64,000 nucleotides of DNA from Ischnura elegans (lineage: Eukaryota; Arthropoda; Insecta; Odonata; Coenagrionidae): NCBI RefSeq assembly GCF_921293095.1, contig NC_060250.1:113098629-113162628 (forward strand). Reading direction: 5' to 3'. How positions within the stretch are numbered: the first letter of the stretch is position 1; the number at the start of each line of letters is the position of its first letter. A model generated the notes under the pieces. That model did not search any database and had not been told where the DNA came from. It was given only the letters and a program-made list of their open reading frames with translations. The position numbers and the translations under genes were made by a program. Below are positions 23,445 to 35,300 of this stretch, one piece after another.

Positions 23445-23609
23445 CAGAAACACCCAATATTTGATCATGAAGATGAAGACTTATAGCATAATTCAATAAA
23501 ACATCATTCCTCTCATCAAAGTTATTTAAGTCATATAGCATCACAAATTTCAAGAATATGTATGTATGAACCTTGATATCAAATTTATCAGAGAAAATAA
23601 CCATGAATT
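23445..23609 (-). CDS. BLTP2: Tentative extra BLTP2 exon
   Basis: The open frame (FMVIFSDKFDIKVHTYIF onward) could be spliced from a weak acceptor ending GTTGAG at 23610 to a donor at GGTTCATC. It would preserve phase, but so does joining 23784 directly to 20584. The acceptor has a poor pyrimidine tract, and I see no close match to the family. It could be a lineage-specific loop or chance. Confidence 0.22.
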
Positions 23610-23783
23610 CTCAACATTTTTAATGAAATGCACTACATCTTTTTAGATTGATCATGACATTATTAAATAACCTTAATTTCCTTTACATGAATTCAGATGC
23701 AAAACAACACACACACACATTTACTCTGAAAAAAAAATTATGCTTAGCACTTGATATCATTATATGAAAGATCACAGAAGTAC

Positions 23784-23901
23784 CTGAATCAGCCATAATG
23801 TCAGTTAGTTCTAATGAACACTTATGGATTGATACTGTGTATGGTGACATTGATCCTTTCATTCCTGACATTTCTATATTTTGGATTCCGAAGTGAAAAT
23901 C
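23784..23901 (-). CDS. BLTP2: BLTP2 (hobbit) coding exon
   Basis: Acceptor GGCGTTGCAG, donor GTACTT after GATTCAG, 118 bp, phase 0 start and one leftover base. The peptide FGIQNIEMSGMKGSMSPYTV fits the human block with VKVKMENTSVVLSM by position and alternating pattern, a beta-strand pair of the groove. The single leftover G is completed by GA at the start of the exon at 20584. Confidence 0.66.
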
Positions 23902-24129
23902 CTGCAACGCCAAGTGATTTAATTAGATTCATCAAATGAAAATTGTACCTGGTTTCCCCTCACAAAATTCTCAGAGAAAAACAAGTTCTCTTTTTATCAA
24001 GAAAAAATTTTTCCATTCAGTCATGGCAAAAACCACTGACTCTTGTTTGTTTTGTCAGCATATTTTGACGTGTGCAGCCCTGTGAATGTGTTACATTTTA
24101 CAATGGCACACAGCCCTGACACACATTCA

Positions 24130-24262
24130 CAGGGCTGCCCACAGACTTCTTGTGGCCCAGGGTACAATTTGGGGGTGAGGCACTCCCTCCCCCAAAGAGA
24201 AATAGCTCCTTTAATTCTGTGGCCCGCAGCAGTCTTCCCCCCCTCCCCTCTGGGCGGCCCTG
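24130..24262. mobile_element. Short hAT MITE
   Basis: Starts CAGGGCTGCCCACAG and ends GGGCGGCCCTG, flanked by perfect 8-bp duplications CACATTCA (24122-24129 and 24263-24270). At 133 bp it is the smallest complete MITE found here. It lies in a BLTP2 intron. Confidence 0.85.
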
Positions 24263-24595
24263 CACATTCATAGCAGGCTAATACTGCTTCAATAACTCTC
24301 ACTCTAAACCAACATGAACTTTTGTGAAATAAAAATATCTGAGGCAGGCAAGATGAAGTGGAGGGACAGCTTGAGTCAATGCAAAAGAGATGACACTTTT
24401 CCACCAGTTTAATGTGTACAATACAATGCATTTTGACCGTTAGGCCATTCTCAAGAGCACTGCGATATTGTCACTTTCTATTGTCAGCAAATAGAATAAA
24501 CACAGCTCAAGATACTGAATGCTGCACTGCGCTTGAGAATGACCTAATGGTTGAACCTAGGGATAGGTCATCAAAGCTTCCAATTCCCCCCAAAT

Positions 24596-24660
24596 CCAGT
24601 GGTGTAGCTGGGGAGGGGGGGTCCAAGGGGCCCACACCCCGTTAACCCCGAAATATAAGA
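24596..24660 (+). repeat. One-ended hAT MITE fragment
   Basis: CAGTGGTGTAGCTGGGGAGG is a hAT MITE left end followed by a G-rich run, but no matching right end or duplication was found downstream. Confidence 0.5.
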
Positions 24661-25764
24661 ACACAATTACTTTCCTTCATAAAAGAAAACAAAAGAATGA
24701 AAAATATTTTTAAAAATAAGTATACAAAAGATTTCTTTGACAAATGAAGTTTTCTCAACAATGAAAAGTGTTAAAATTATTTTCAAACCTTTCACTCCTC
24801 ACATGGAACTGCTTATTTCAATCCCAGGTTTCAAACATGCCCCTTGGGAGGAAATTAACCCCTCGATTAGGAAGGATTAAAAATGTTTTGAGAACATCTA
24901 CTTGTGAAAAGGAATTGACGTATCCGATATAAAAACGAATGCAAGTCTTCAGCACTTGAATTCTGTTGTGCTACATCACCAAATTCAGGTATCGTAAGTC
25001 ATGTAATGAAATGTTTTACAGCAGAAAACTGCAAATTAGTCGACTAGCTCTCGTGGGATTAGCATGAAAACATGCCATGCTCTGTGATGGCAATAAAACC
25101 ATTTAGACAGCCGTATATAGGTGATGTAGAAAAACTTGGGAAAACCTTCTGTTGTTTAGATTTCTGGACCATCAATCATCTACTGTAAATAGATTACATT
25201 TAAAAATGTGGCCTCACACAAATTAAGAAATAAAGAAGAAAATATGAGGGAAAATTTTTTCCTGTTGCTTTCCTTCAATTAATTTATAGGCAAACTTATC
25301 CTCTCTGCATAGAGCTGAATATAAGTATGACCCCAACCGAGTTTTGCCATTTATTTACATTCATACAGTCATGTCAACAGTCAGTCCATTTTATCATGTA
25401 CAATAAATTTAGTGTCCAATTTAGCCAGGAGAACCAAAGGTGCTTAATTCAATGTTTTAATATGCATTTCCTCAGGCATGACTGAAGTGTTCCCTACTTG
25501 GAGCTTGGTAATCCTTGCTGCTTTGACCTTAAATATTATCATATATGTCAAGATATGATTACCTATCAAGCAGAATATTTTTAAAAGATATTTAAAATGA
25601 ACCTCACAGACATTCACAATGTAAGCTTGAAATACATACATCACATTTACTGCTAAGTACAGCTTAAGCATTGGTATGACTTGGTGACTATTGAAGCTTC
25701 TTAAAAGTCTATTTTCCATTTTGCTTCAACCTTCAATGGACCCTGAAATTTCCTGGGAGTTAAG

Positions 25765-25850
25765 GAACATGAATAAAATGTAACCTCTGCAGTGGCATGG
25801 AAAGCCAAAACCCAAGGTTTGATTCCTGGTCCAGGGAATATTTTTCCCAT
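25765..25850 (+). repeat. Diverged tRNA-like SINE fragment
   Basis: GGTTTGATTCCTGGTCCAGG resembles the B-box half of the unit at 18911-18981, and GCAGTGGCATGGAAAGCCAAA its middle. It is more diverged than that copy. Confidence 0.6.
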
Positions 25851-26343
25851 TGCATTTAAGGTTGTTAATACAGTAAATAAATGAAAATTTCCCCTGAGGA
25901 CTGGATCTGAGGTCAGCAGCTCCTAAAAGTACAATAGCATGAAAACTTAGAATGTATTTCTGAATAGTATGTGCCAAGCACATAACTGAGAAATTTTTTC
26001 AAATTAGATGGTTTTGCTGGACAAAACCACAATTTCTTATTATCCTACCTCATACTATCAAGATTTTACTGTTCCTATCAAAAAGTCACTGAAAAAAGCA
26101 GCAATATATCAGTGGAAGATGGCCAATGTAACCTAACTCCCATGGAAGAGTGCATCTTGAGACAGGAATAATAAAACTTATTCTTCACACTATCTACCAC
26201 AAAGTCTCAGGCTCAAAGCAGGATACCAAACCTCTGGTACCTAACTGACAGAGATATTGACATGCCAACTATAGCAGTACTCTCAAAGGCCTTAACTTTT
26301 TTTCTGCTTTAAAAATCAAAGGGAGTCAAACTGGCTACAATTA

Positions 26344-28600
26344 CAGTAAATTCCGGTTATTACGCGCCTCACTTTACCGCGGTTTCGGATATACCGCGGG
26401 TATCACCATGTCCCCCGAGATGATTACATTGACCTTTTTTTCGAGGTAGGTAACTTTGTGGCGAATTTTATCTCGGAATGACTACCGACGCGTCGCAACT
26501 TCAAGCGACTGTGTTAACGCGGTTGGCGACGTATTCCATACATTGTTTCGTAGCCATAAAAAAAACTCGGTAATGCCTCATCGGTCATTGTGTCTTGTGA
26601 ATTCGAGCTGAAAAGTGTGTTGCACGGCTATAATAATTTTCGAGATTCTGGGAGATTGAGATAATTCTCATTCGTACGTTCGCTTCGCGGCGCTCAAACC
26701 AAGGTAGGTACTCAATTCCCACAGGCTTCGAGCATTTAATAATGAATAGGCTGTTTTGCCTTTGTCTTAATAAGAATATGAAAATTACTTTTTTACGAAA
26801 ATTTTCATTGATTTTAGGGTTAAAACGATGTCTGCCAAAAGGAAAACTTACACAATTAAAGAAAAGTTGGGCATAATCGACAAAGTGAAACGCGGCGATT
26901 CAAAATCAAGTTTATTCAGGGAGTTTGGTGTTCCTGAAGGAACTATTCATGGTTGGATGGAAGAAGAAGATAAATTACGATCATTTGTTGATCAAGTGGA
27001 TGACGAAATAGGACTTGATAGAAAAAAGGCTAGATTGAGTGCTGCTGGTGATGTGGATGAATGTTTGTTTACGTGGTTTGTTCAGAAGCGCAGTGAAGGT
27101 GTTCCATTATCCGGTCCACTTTTACAAGCACAGGCAATTAAATTAAATAAACAAATTGGTGGTGCTCATGATTTTGTTGCTTCTGCTGGCTGGCTATCGA
27201 GGTGGAAAATTCGCCACGGGATAGCGGAAGTTAACATACAAGGAGAATCTCGTTCCAGTGACAGTGAAGCAGCTAGAGAATTCTGTGGGACTTTACGCAA
27301 GATGATTGATGAGGGTGAGTACACTGAAGAGCAATTGTGTAACTGCGATGAAACCGCTCTCTACTACAGATTGCTTCCAACAAAATCACTTGATATTAAG
27401 AAGTTGGCAAATAAATCCGGAATAAAAATGAGCAAAGAAAGAGTGACTTTATTACTGTGCGCGAACAAATCAGGAAGTCACAAATTAAAACCTCTGTGTA
27501 TTGGTAAAAATCGAAGTCCTCGGTGCTTCAAGCACGTTAATATGACAGCACTACTCATAAATTACAAAAACAGTCAGAATGCCTGGATGACTTAGAGACA
27601 TTTTTTTATCTTGGCTCAATGAAGATTTTGTTCCATCGGTTAAGAGCCACTTAAGATCAAAAAAGTTAGAAGAGAAGGCTCTACTTCTGTTAGATAACTG
27701 TCCGTCTTCTGAGCTCTTGATATCGAGGGATGGCAAAATAGTGGCTTCGTTTTTACCAAAAATACGACAGCTCTTATTCAGCCCATGGATCAAGGGATAA
27801 TTAGAGCATTTAAATCCCATTATCGGCGGGAATTGCTCACTAGTGTCATAAATTCAGAGCTGCAGGTACAAGAATATCTGAAAACAGTCACCCTGAAGAA
27901 TATGGCTTATAATATTGGATTGGCATGGAAGAAAATAACTTCAGCTGCAATTCTAAATTGCTGGTCAAAGTGCGAGTATACAGCGGGCGATAGCATGGAA
28001 GACGAAGACGAGTTTTTGGGTTTCACGGAAGAGGACGCACGTGAAGCTTCAGATGTTCTTTCTAATAAACTATTTGTGAGTGATCTCGAGGCCTGGGTTC
28101 GCGAAGACGAGGAAACTCCTGTATCTGCTTATAAGAGTGACGAAGAAATTGTGGCTGCAGTCCAGAGCCGCGCAAAAACAGCTGCATCATCGGAAGATGA
28201 GAGCGAGAATGAAGAAGACGAATGTGAGGTCGAGATACCAAAAATTGGCCATTTATTACATAATATAAGTGAATTGATGATTTGGTTGGAGGGACAAAGT
28301 GATTGCGATAGTATTCATCTGTTGCACTTGCAAAGCATAAAAAATTACGTGACAAAGAAACGCCATCAACTATCGCGGCAAAAGAAAATATCCGAGTATT
28401 TTAGTAACTCCCGTTAAAGTAGAGCGTCTAAATCATAAAATAAATATTTTAATAATGTATTACGCAAATAAATTGGCTATAAAAATTACCTTTAATTTAC
28501 CTTATTGCTTCCCACGTATTTTCCCGTTATAACGTGGTTGTCCGATAACGCGGGTGTAAACTATGTCCCCCTAGACCCGCGTTATAACCGAATTTTACTG
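26344..28600 (+). mobile_element. Tigger-type DNA transposon, nearly full length
   Basis: The left end CAGTAAATTCCGGTTATTAC and the inverse of the right end CAGTAAAATTCGGTTATAAC form terminal inverted repeats, with TA on both sides (26342-26343 and 28601-28602). Subterminal CCCGCGTTAT/CCGCGGGTA blocks also pair. The 2257-bp element carries a transposase on the plus strand broken at two places. It sits in a BLTP2 intron antisense to the gene. Confidence 0.93.
26828..28417 (+). pseudogene. Tigger/CENPB-type transposase, two frame breaks
   Basis: Start ATG at 26828. The first 255 residues hold a psq-type helix-turn-helix (KRKTYTIKEKLGIIDKVKRG, GVPEGTIHGW), a CENPB-type second DNA-binding region (LFTWFVQKRSEGVPLSG, WLSRWKIRHGI), and the first DDE block with NCDETALYYRLLP. 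A one-base gain near 27593 makes a stop. The next frame continues with a second acidic residue in LLLLDNCPSS (about 27690). A one-base loss in an A run near 27761 shifts the frame again before the third acidic block QPMDQGIIRAFK (about 27780-27815). The C terminus is acidic, then basic. The catalytic core residues survive, so decay is recent. Confidence 0.92.
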
Positions 28601-28774
28601 TAGTTACCATTCTGTCACCGGGCAATAGTATGGCCACTGTCTCACCATGTTCGCCAATAAACTATAGGAAGAGATTGAGAGGCATTCTAAGAGACCAGTT
28701 CCATACTGAACTGAGTTGTAATCCTACACAGGCCATAACAAGGACACCAATCAACCTCTTATGGCATTCAGACC

Positions 28775-29079
28775 CAGGAGCGCAGCTAGGAATTAAGTCT
28801 GGGGGGGTTTAGGTGCAACTGATACCAGGGTTTTTGGGGGTATGGTATACCCACCAGGATAAGCGGTAGGTGCATGATTAACGAATTGCGGAGTTTTAAG
28901 ATAAATGGTTAAAAATGGAGAGTTTTACAGCGTTCTGAGGGATATTTTTAATAATCCTTACACTACTCTATTAGTTACGTCAATCCACTTAAGTAAAATG
29001 GATTAAAATTAAAACTTTCTCTGAGCTTTGGGGGGGGGGGGGGTTTATCCCCCAAAACCCCCCCCTCGCTGCGCCACTG
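28775..29079. mobile_element. hAT MITE, family I, copy B
   Basis: Starts CAGGAGCGCAGCTAGG and ends GCTGCGCCACTG, with perfect 8-bp duplications TTCAGACC (28767-28774 and 29080-29087). Reverse orientation to copy A. It gives the uninterrupted reference for copy C at 38044. Confidence 0.92.
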
Positions 29080-29531
29080 TTCAGACCAACCAGAAGAAAG
29101 GCAAAGAAAAATTTGCATGTGCTAAAATAACATGAGCCGTTTCTTTATGAAGCCATAAATTGAAGACAAGCTTATATAATAAGTTGAAGGATATTTTCTT
29201 TCAGCAAAATACAGCAATGAATTAATAACATTAGAAAAGTCTGTATTTGTTCTAGCTTGTACTCTTTACCATTTTTGTAGCACTGAAAAACTTAACATGT
29301 CTGCGATGTTCAAAACATTCGCTTTCTTGAAAGAAAAATAATAAATGGACAAGACCTTATTCCACCCATGTCATACAGCCATTCAACAAAAATAACTTGA
29401 TGAAATGACAGTCAAAAATAGGAGACAAATTAATGAAACGTAAAGTACAATAGTCTCCCACAGTGAAGATCATTTCTGGCAGCTTTAGGGAATGAGCCAC
29501 AACAGTAAAAAGAGAAGTAGTAATACTGAAC

Positions 29532-29693
29532 CTTGGGAATATATGGAGAGAGGCTGCGAACAATACATTCCAGAGATCTTTCTGGCATAGGTTGTGCATT
29601 AGCTGTCTTCACATGATGATATTTTCTACTCATCAGATCAGCCAAATTTTCTTTAATGACCACATCAAGGCCACTGATATCGATGGAGAGTTT
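29532..29693 (-). CDS. BLTP2: BLTP2 (hobbit) coding exon
   Basis: Acceptor CTTTATTTCAG, donor GTTCAG after CCCAAG (a weaker but acceptable donor), 54 codons, phase 0 both ends. KLSIDISGLDVVIKENLADL fits the human segment LTAITVDVWTLHAEL, and the remainder is a variable loop (HHVKTANAQPMPERS) before LSPYIPK. The long intron after it holds one Tigger and two hAT MITEs. Confidence 0.7.
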
Positions 29694-30467
29694 CTGAAAT
29701 AAAGATAAAATATTAACTAGAGCTATGTATTTAAAAAATTCAAGGCTTAGCTAGAAACATTTTTCAGGGGGGAGGTTGTCTAGTTGAAGGGGGCATGCTT
29801 AAACCGAATCTTGTAATGAAACTCCAGGAACAACATTATCCACAGATATAGAGGTTATGCTGATAACTTTGTAACCCAATGCTACGACATGTTTTTAATT
29901 TCAATCAATATCCACTCCATGCTCAAGCATATACTAAATTCTGGTCAGAAAATGAACTATTTCGATTCTACCATATGATAAAAAGAAACAGAGTTGGTAC
30001 AGGAATTATTAAGTTTAGCTACTAATTGGCTTTAGTGATTACATTAGAGGACTGCTAATCCAAATGATAATTAAAGGTTGAAGGAAAATATCTCCAAAAC
30101 AGGTTTTTCACTTGTCTTCCGCAATTATTGATGGAGTAAAGAAACGAGAGTTAACCAGCTATGGCCTAGGCTGTTAGCAAGTTTATGCCGAGATGGCAGA
30201 AAGAGATATATATTTTCCATCCAATTTTAATTTAATTGGGATTTGGATTACCTGTCTATGGCCATATTCAGAGATGGTATACTTTTGAGCATGGGTGAAA
30301 GGTTAATTTTGCCTTTCTTAATTAAGGACACAGCTGAGGTTCATGTTACACAAAATTATTTATTAAGGCAAATAACACTCATAGATGGAACTACATATCA
30401 GGCAATACATGAGACATTTGAAAAATAAAAAAAAATCATGAAAAATTATATCAAAATCTTACATTAC

Positions 30468-30767
30468 CTCCATAGAAAAGCTGTCTTCTGTAATAGATGC
30501 CTCTGCTTTAATTGAGGTATTCCACTGCAAAATCAACTTATGTGATGAAGTATGACTATCCCCTCTGAATCCTACTGATGATACAGAGGCAACAGGATCT
30601 GAGTATATGGCAAATGTGGTGGTGTACAGGTTAGCATCAGCAGCAAATATTTGGCTTCCTTCAGAGTGATGTAACCGAAGGACTACCTTAGAGGTACATG
30701 ACGTAAGAGAATGCTGCCCAGAAAGTTCTGAACCTATGTTCAAATCTAAAATCTCCAACTCAAACCA
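30468..30767 (-). CDS. BLTP2: BLTP2 (hobbit) coding exon, 100 codons
   Basis: Acceptor TTATTTGCAG, donor GTAATG after TCTATGGAG, exactly 300 bp in phase 0. The peptide opens WFELEILDLNIGSELSG and closes SHKLILQWNTSIKAEAS..SMEV. From memory these fit human BLTP2 around WHIQISRSRFLLDSDGK and LVELSLALDLCLKVG, with a longer insect-specific middle. The length, clean splice sites and codon phase make this one of the firmest exons. Confidence 0.78.
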
Positions 30768-32389
30768 CTGCAAATAATATGGCAACCAGTGTTAGAGAAC
30801 CCTTGCCTTCAAAATGCAGATCATTTATAAGAAGTATATACCTTTGAATTATTTTATAAATCTACTCTTGTCAGAACCCAAGGGACATTAATATGTAGCT
30901 GGACAAGCAAAGGATAAAAGAAATTGAATCAAAATTAACTTTTTGCCATAAATCCATGGCTCGTAATATAATAAAAATGATTGTCAATATATAATTATTT
31001 CAGAGACAAAAATAAATGCAACTTCAAACCTGCTGTTTAAAACCAAATTATTAAACACATTAGAAACAGGCTGATACTCAATTAGAGAATTACAAGGTTA
31101 ATACAAGATAAATGTTTTTTAATTTCCTAATTTTCTCAAAGCAGCATAAATATTTTCATTGACTTCTGGAAACACAACAAAGAACCAAAACTTATCTTAT
31201 TAGAATACATGCTGGCACACTTCAGAACAAAGATGAAATTTACTGAATATTTCCTGATTTCACACCATTTTTAAATTTTCAGACTTGTCCCTGACTTAAC
31301 TAAACTGCAGCTACCCAATAAAAATTATCTTTTTGAAATTATGGCAATAAAATTTTTAGATGGAAATAAAACCGAACTGGCAAATGTCACTTATGAATTT
31401 TTATTATCTCGTGATCCAGGTTTTGACATTTGTTAGTTTTGTTTTATTTCCTTCACATAAACATTTTACATAATTATCCCTGTGACAGTTTGATTAGCCA
31501 ACAAATTTTTAATTCAATGAGGGGGAGAATAAATACAAATTTTTGAATAATTCCTTCATAATTCAATCAAATACATAACCACTTTCATGTCCATGCATTG
31601 ACTATAGTGACAAAGCATAATTAAACATTAGAAGGAGTAAGTTCATTAGTGAAATACAATATCCGACATTATGCAGCAGTGCATCAGTGTGCGATGCGTG
31701 CCAACATCAATTTAGTGCGTGCCATTGCAATCCTTTTTGTGAAGCCTTGCCTCATACACAATGTGAGCTTCAAATACAGTTTCACCATCCTAAATAAGGT
31801 CTTGCATAGGGGGTTAACCATTGCATTTGTTGAAAACTGGTTAAATTGTAAGCACAAATTTGTTCTTTCGTTATGGTCTGTGTTTTGACTTCTGGTGTGT
31901 AGTCATTAACCATACCAAGCCAGAACAATTGCGTTTCTTTTAGCTGAAATAAATTTCCTGATATCCTCCCTTGCAAGATGATTATGATAATTAATTTCCA
32001 CAGGTCATGGTTCTAGAACTATTGTTTACGCGTGATTGATTGTATCAGAAGAACCAATTTCAAGTGCTAACCCTTAGCGGCCGCATTTAAATGCCAAATG
32101 GCCCCACATCAATGCTGCATTTAATTCCAACCCTAACGTATTCATGTGCCTGTACAGGTATGCCAGACACCAAATGATTTTTTTTCTTGTGCCTGCATAG
32201 GGACATTAGGCATTTTAAGGTTGAAAGGGAAAACTGGACACCTGCTGGTATACCTTGTATGCTGTGATACCAGATGGGGGACTATGGAGCCAGTCCCCGT
32301 AATTTTCAAATAGCAAAGTGGAAAGGGAGAGAAGATCACGAGAATTGGAGTGTTACAATGACGAATTATCTGCAGGGGTAAGGCCTATG
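30768..32389. other. BLTP2 intron, no other gene recognised
   Basis: AT-rich intronic DNA. About 32130-32230 is an old repeat related to about 13985-14080. The frames at 31649-31888 and 31782-31976 show no motif. Confidence 0.5.
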
Positions 32390-32396
32390 GATTGTT

Positions 32397-33460
32397 GTGT
32401 GTAGGACAGGCCAAATGGATGTGAAGGAGCGATTTGGAGAACATGCTCTAGTAGATCTGCACTTCATGGTTGACCCCCAAAATTATCAGTACGCTAGCAA
32501 CAGCACGACTTCCAAAGAAGAGTGGGAGAACAAGACAAGAAAACATTTAATACCAAGGAACACTGGTGGTATGACCATCTCGTAAGTTTAATACGTAAAG
32601 CTATATTCGAAGATTTCTCCAACATGGAATACTCCATCACCCATATAATCTGTTTGGACCGAGAAATGAAGAGTCTAGGAGATGAGGTTACGGATAAATA
32701 CCTCATCACAATGATTTTCCTAGGCTTGCCATCTGAGTTTGATCACAACGTCAATACTTTCTATTCTGGAGGAAAGGACATAGTGTAGATACAGTGATCA
32801 CCAAATTGCTTGATGATAGTCTACATCCACATAATACCCCGCAAGCCACCTAAAAGGCGTGCGGCAGGGGGTGTTAGGACACCAGCCGTTTACAGCTAAA
32901 AATAATGAAGTGTTCTAACGAAGTGGGGACTAGCATATATTATTGTCCTTTACGGTTCGGGGGAAAAACGAATTCCCATATCTATCTGTTGCGCAAAACA
33001 TCTCTCTTAATTTATCGCTTCTATCGGACCTGGAATGGTCTTAATGAAAGTGCTGTTTTGGTAGCAAAGAAGAATGACTACCAAAACAAAGATGTTGGCA
33101 GAGACACCTCAACTGTTGGCTGTTGGGGGCAAAATCCAAGGGGTATGGCATCAAGAGCAGTCCCAAGCCCAACGGATATGAGGCCACAGCAGCAGGCAAC
33201 AAGTAGAAAACTGAGAATCCCAAGAATCAAAAGTCTCCATTAGCAAAGACCACTCTTTTGAGCACTTCGTCTGCTGAACCATATGGATATTCCATAGTGA
33301 AAGACTGTTGCTGAAGGTTACATGTGTCCCATTGGTCAATTTATCTGAATGAGACCTTGACCAGGATGTGACCGTTGGTGATGATAAAAAGTTATCTGTG
33401 GCAGGAAAAGTTGATATTATTGCTGAATACATATCTTATGCAGTGTGGCATGGATGAATT
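32397..33460 (+). pseudogene. Ty1/copia-type retrotransposon gag-protease remnant
   Basis: Broken plus-strand pieces resemble copia Gag and protease. About 32480-32785 contains a Gag-like stretch ending YLITMIFLGLPSEFDHNVNT, the typical I-L-x-x-L-P-x-x-[FY] segment. About 33040-33240 is a basic linker region. About 33255-33430 contains the glycine-turn style VTVGDDKKLSVAGKVDI seen just past the protease active site. Frames change several times. About 32836-33010 is a foreign insertion. No integrase, reverse transcriptase or LTR was seen. Confidence 0.55.
32836..33010 (-). repeat. LINE-like tail fragment (empty site for the hAT at 21274)
   Basis: The inverse of 32836-32900 reads through GGTGTCCTAACACCCCCTGC, the same repeat that is split by the hAT at 21274-22669, but without an insertion and with one copy of GTCCTAAC. 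It interrupts the copia remnant, so it inserted after it. Confidence 0.7.
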
Positions 33461-34686
33461 TAGTATACTGAATTCTACTCCATGTGCGAATACTCATCTG
33501 TGATCACGATATTTTTTACGGGTATGGTAGTCAGCTTTTTCATTTCCTAAGTACTTTTGAAAGCTGTGATTTTTACTTAATTACCAATCACTTTGTCTTA
33601 AGTTAGATTGATGGTTGTGGCATGCTTTCTTGCTTTTGCATCACCACAGAACACAGTCAGTCAGCCTCGTTGTCTGAAAAGTGTTTCCGATGAAAAAGCA
33701 TGCAAGGAAGAGTGATAAGTGTATACGAAAAATCACAGCCAGTATCAATGTTTTAGACCTGAAGAGGTTAACTGTAATGCCACCAAAATATGTCTCCACC
33801 GCAGATAGAAAAGAATTTGGAAACTCACTTTTTTTATCTAACAAATTTTATTCTCTCTGTCACAAGAAAAAAATTCATATTTCACGTTTTGCAAGCAAGT
33901 CGCTTAGCCAAAACAGCCAACGGTCAAAAAATTTTCAATTCACAGGAAAATCTGTTCAGTTGTTCAGCTATTCTTAAGGTTTATTGAATTTTGTCAGCAA
34001 GCTTTTAATTCATATCGAGGTGAGTTCTGAGCTGTGTAAGATGTGTAGTATGCTATTCTGCAACCTTTGGCAGACATGCAACCATAGCAGCTTTTGTTAA
34101 AATTAGGATATTTGATGGTATTCCCTACCTGTTCTTCCCCAAAATCTTATCCTTACCTTACTTGCTTCTAACTCTTACATTAAAAACAAATAGGTCTCTC
34201 ACTATATGCTGGCTAGATATTAAACCTTAATTTTTACAAATCCCTAATCCCAGGCATACTCTTACCGCTCCTCTCCATCATTCCATCTCTATAATAGGGA
34301 AATGGGAGGAGCAAGGACTGTTGAAGATCGATTTAAGTTCATAATCCACTAAGTACTAGGGTTAACTCAATCATGAAGGCATTGAAGGGAACTGCTCAAG
34401 AGGAAGGGGTGATGTCCATTCTTCTTTAACTTCCATTGCTAGATCCTTCAGCCATTTATGAACCAAAAACCCAGCTGTAACAACCCTTTCCCTATTTTGT
34501 TCTCTTCTTCCCTTATAAGAAAAGACAAAACATACTCAATATTTCTATCTGACACTAATGACTATTGGATGCAACACATTAGAAACAGGCTGACTAGTGA
34601 GTGAGAAAATTGGAAATAGATATAAGACGAGATACAAATATAAAAACTGCCCAGGAACCTGTGTGGGACCCTTTTTAGAGCAAAAC
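33461..34686. other. BLTP2 intron, no other gene recognised
   Basis: AT-rich DNA. The overlapping frames at 33641-33987 show no recognised domain. About 34100-34300 is C/T rich, similar in style to 14110-14620. Confidence 0.45.
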
Positions 34687-34740
34687 AGAAGCGTCCACTA
34701 CTAACCACCGGATACTGGGAGCAGGCAAAAGTGAACAGCT
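34687..34740 (-). CDS. BLTP2: Tentative short BLTP2 exon
   Basis: A good acceptor ACAATTTTCAG precedes the in-phase peptide SCSLLPAPSIRWLVVDAS, which looks like the human segment containing SLLKIFCQLFSIHVDAI. It lies in the right place, between the exons at 36280 and 30767, and both of those are phase 0. The donor would be GTTTTG, which is poor, and a stop follows soon after in the same frame. The exact 3' end is therefore doubtful. Confidence 0.32.
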
Positions 34741-34979
34741 CTGAAAATTGTAATTTAGTATTAATAATTACCAAGTTCAAACATTTTTTTTACAAAATAT
34801 AATGTTTTAGAATTTTTTTCCGAGAGCGATTACAATGTTAAAAATAGTTTACTTGATGTCTGCACAAACTCTTTAGTGCCTCCGAATTAAAGCACCCTGG
34901 GCAATTAAATACCTACCATTAAAGCACTATGTATACAGTCCAGCCACCGATAGTAGCCCAATGACAGTTAGAAGGGGTA

Positions 34980-35300
34980 GGGGGCAAGGTTACCAGGTAA
35001 ACAAGGGAAACGCCCATGTTACATGTAAACAAAAGGCTTCCCATCAGAAAGGAGCCAGAAGGGACAATGAGCGTAAAGGACCCAAAGAAAGAATCCTTTG
35101 TTTTGGCGATTCAAAGACAGAGCTTGTTTAGGTGGCTCAGGCTTGTTTCAGTGCTTCACATGCATGTGACAACGTTGCATAACATGGCGAGGCTGTGAGA
35201 AGCGTTTGGGGGACAGCGATTGGCTGCAAACCGTGCTGGCGCAAGGTTCTATGACCCTCCTTTTGAACAGTCATCGGACAAGTGGACTGTTGGAACGGAA
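34980..35300 (+). repeat. Old interspersed repeat
   Basis: Diverged inverse of about 650-900, sharing the blocks AGTGCTTCACATGCATGTGA and ACAGCGATTGGCTGCAAACC. Too degraded to classify. Confidence 0.55.

Noticed and set aside
25444..25983. Two minus-strand frames in a BLTP2 intron
   Set aside because: No splice sites in phase and no family resemblance. One overlaps a SINE fragment.
27551..28355. Minus-strand frames across the Tigger element
   Set aside because: They are shadows of the transposase on the plus strand.
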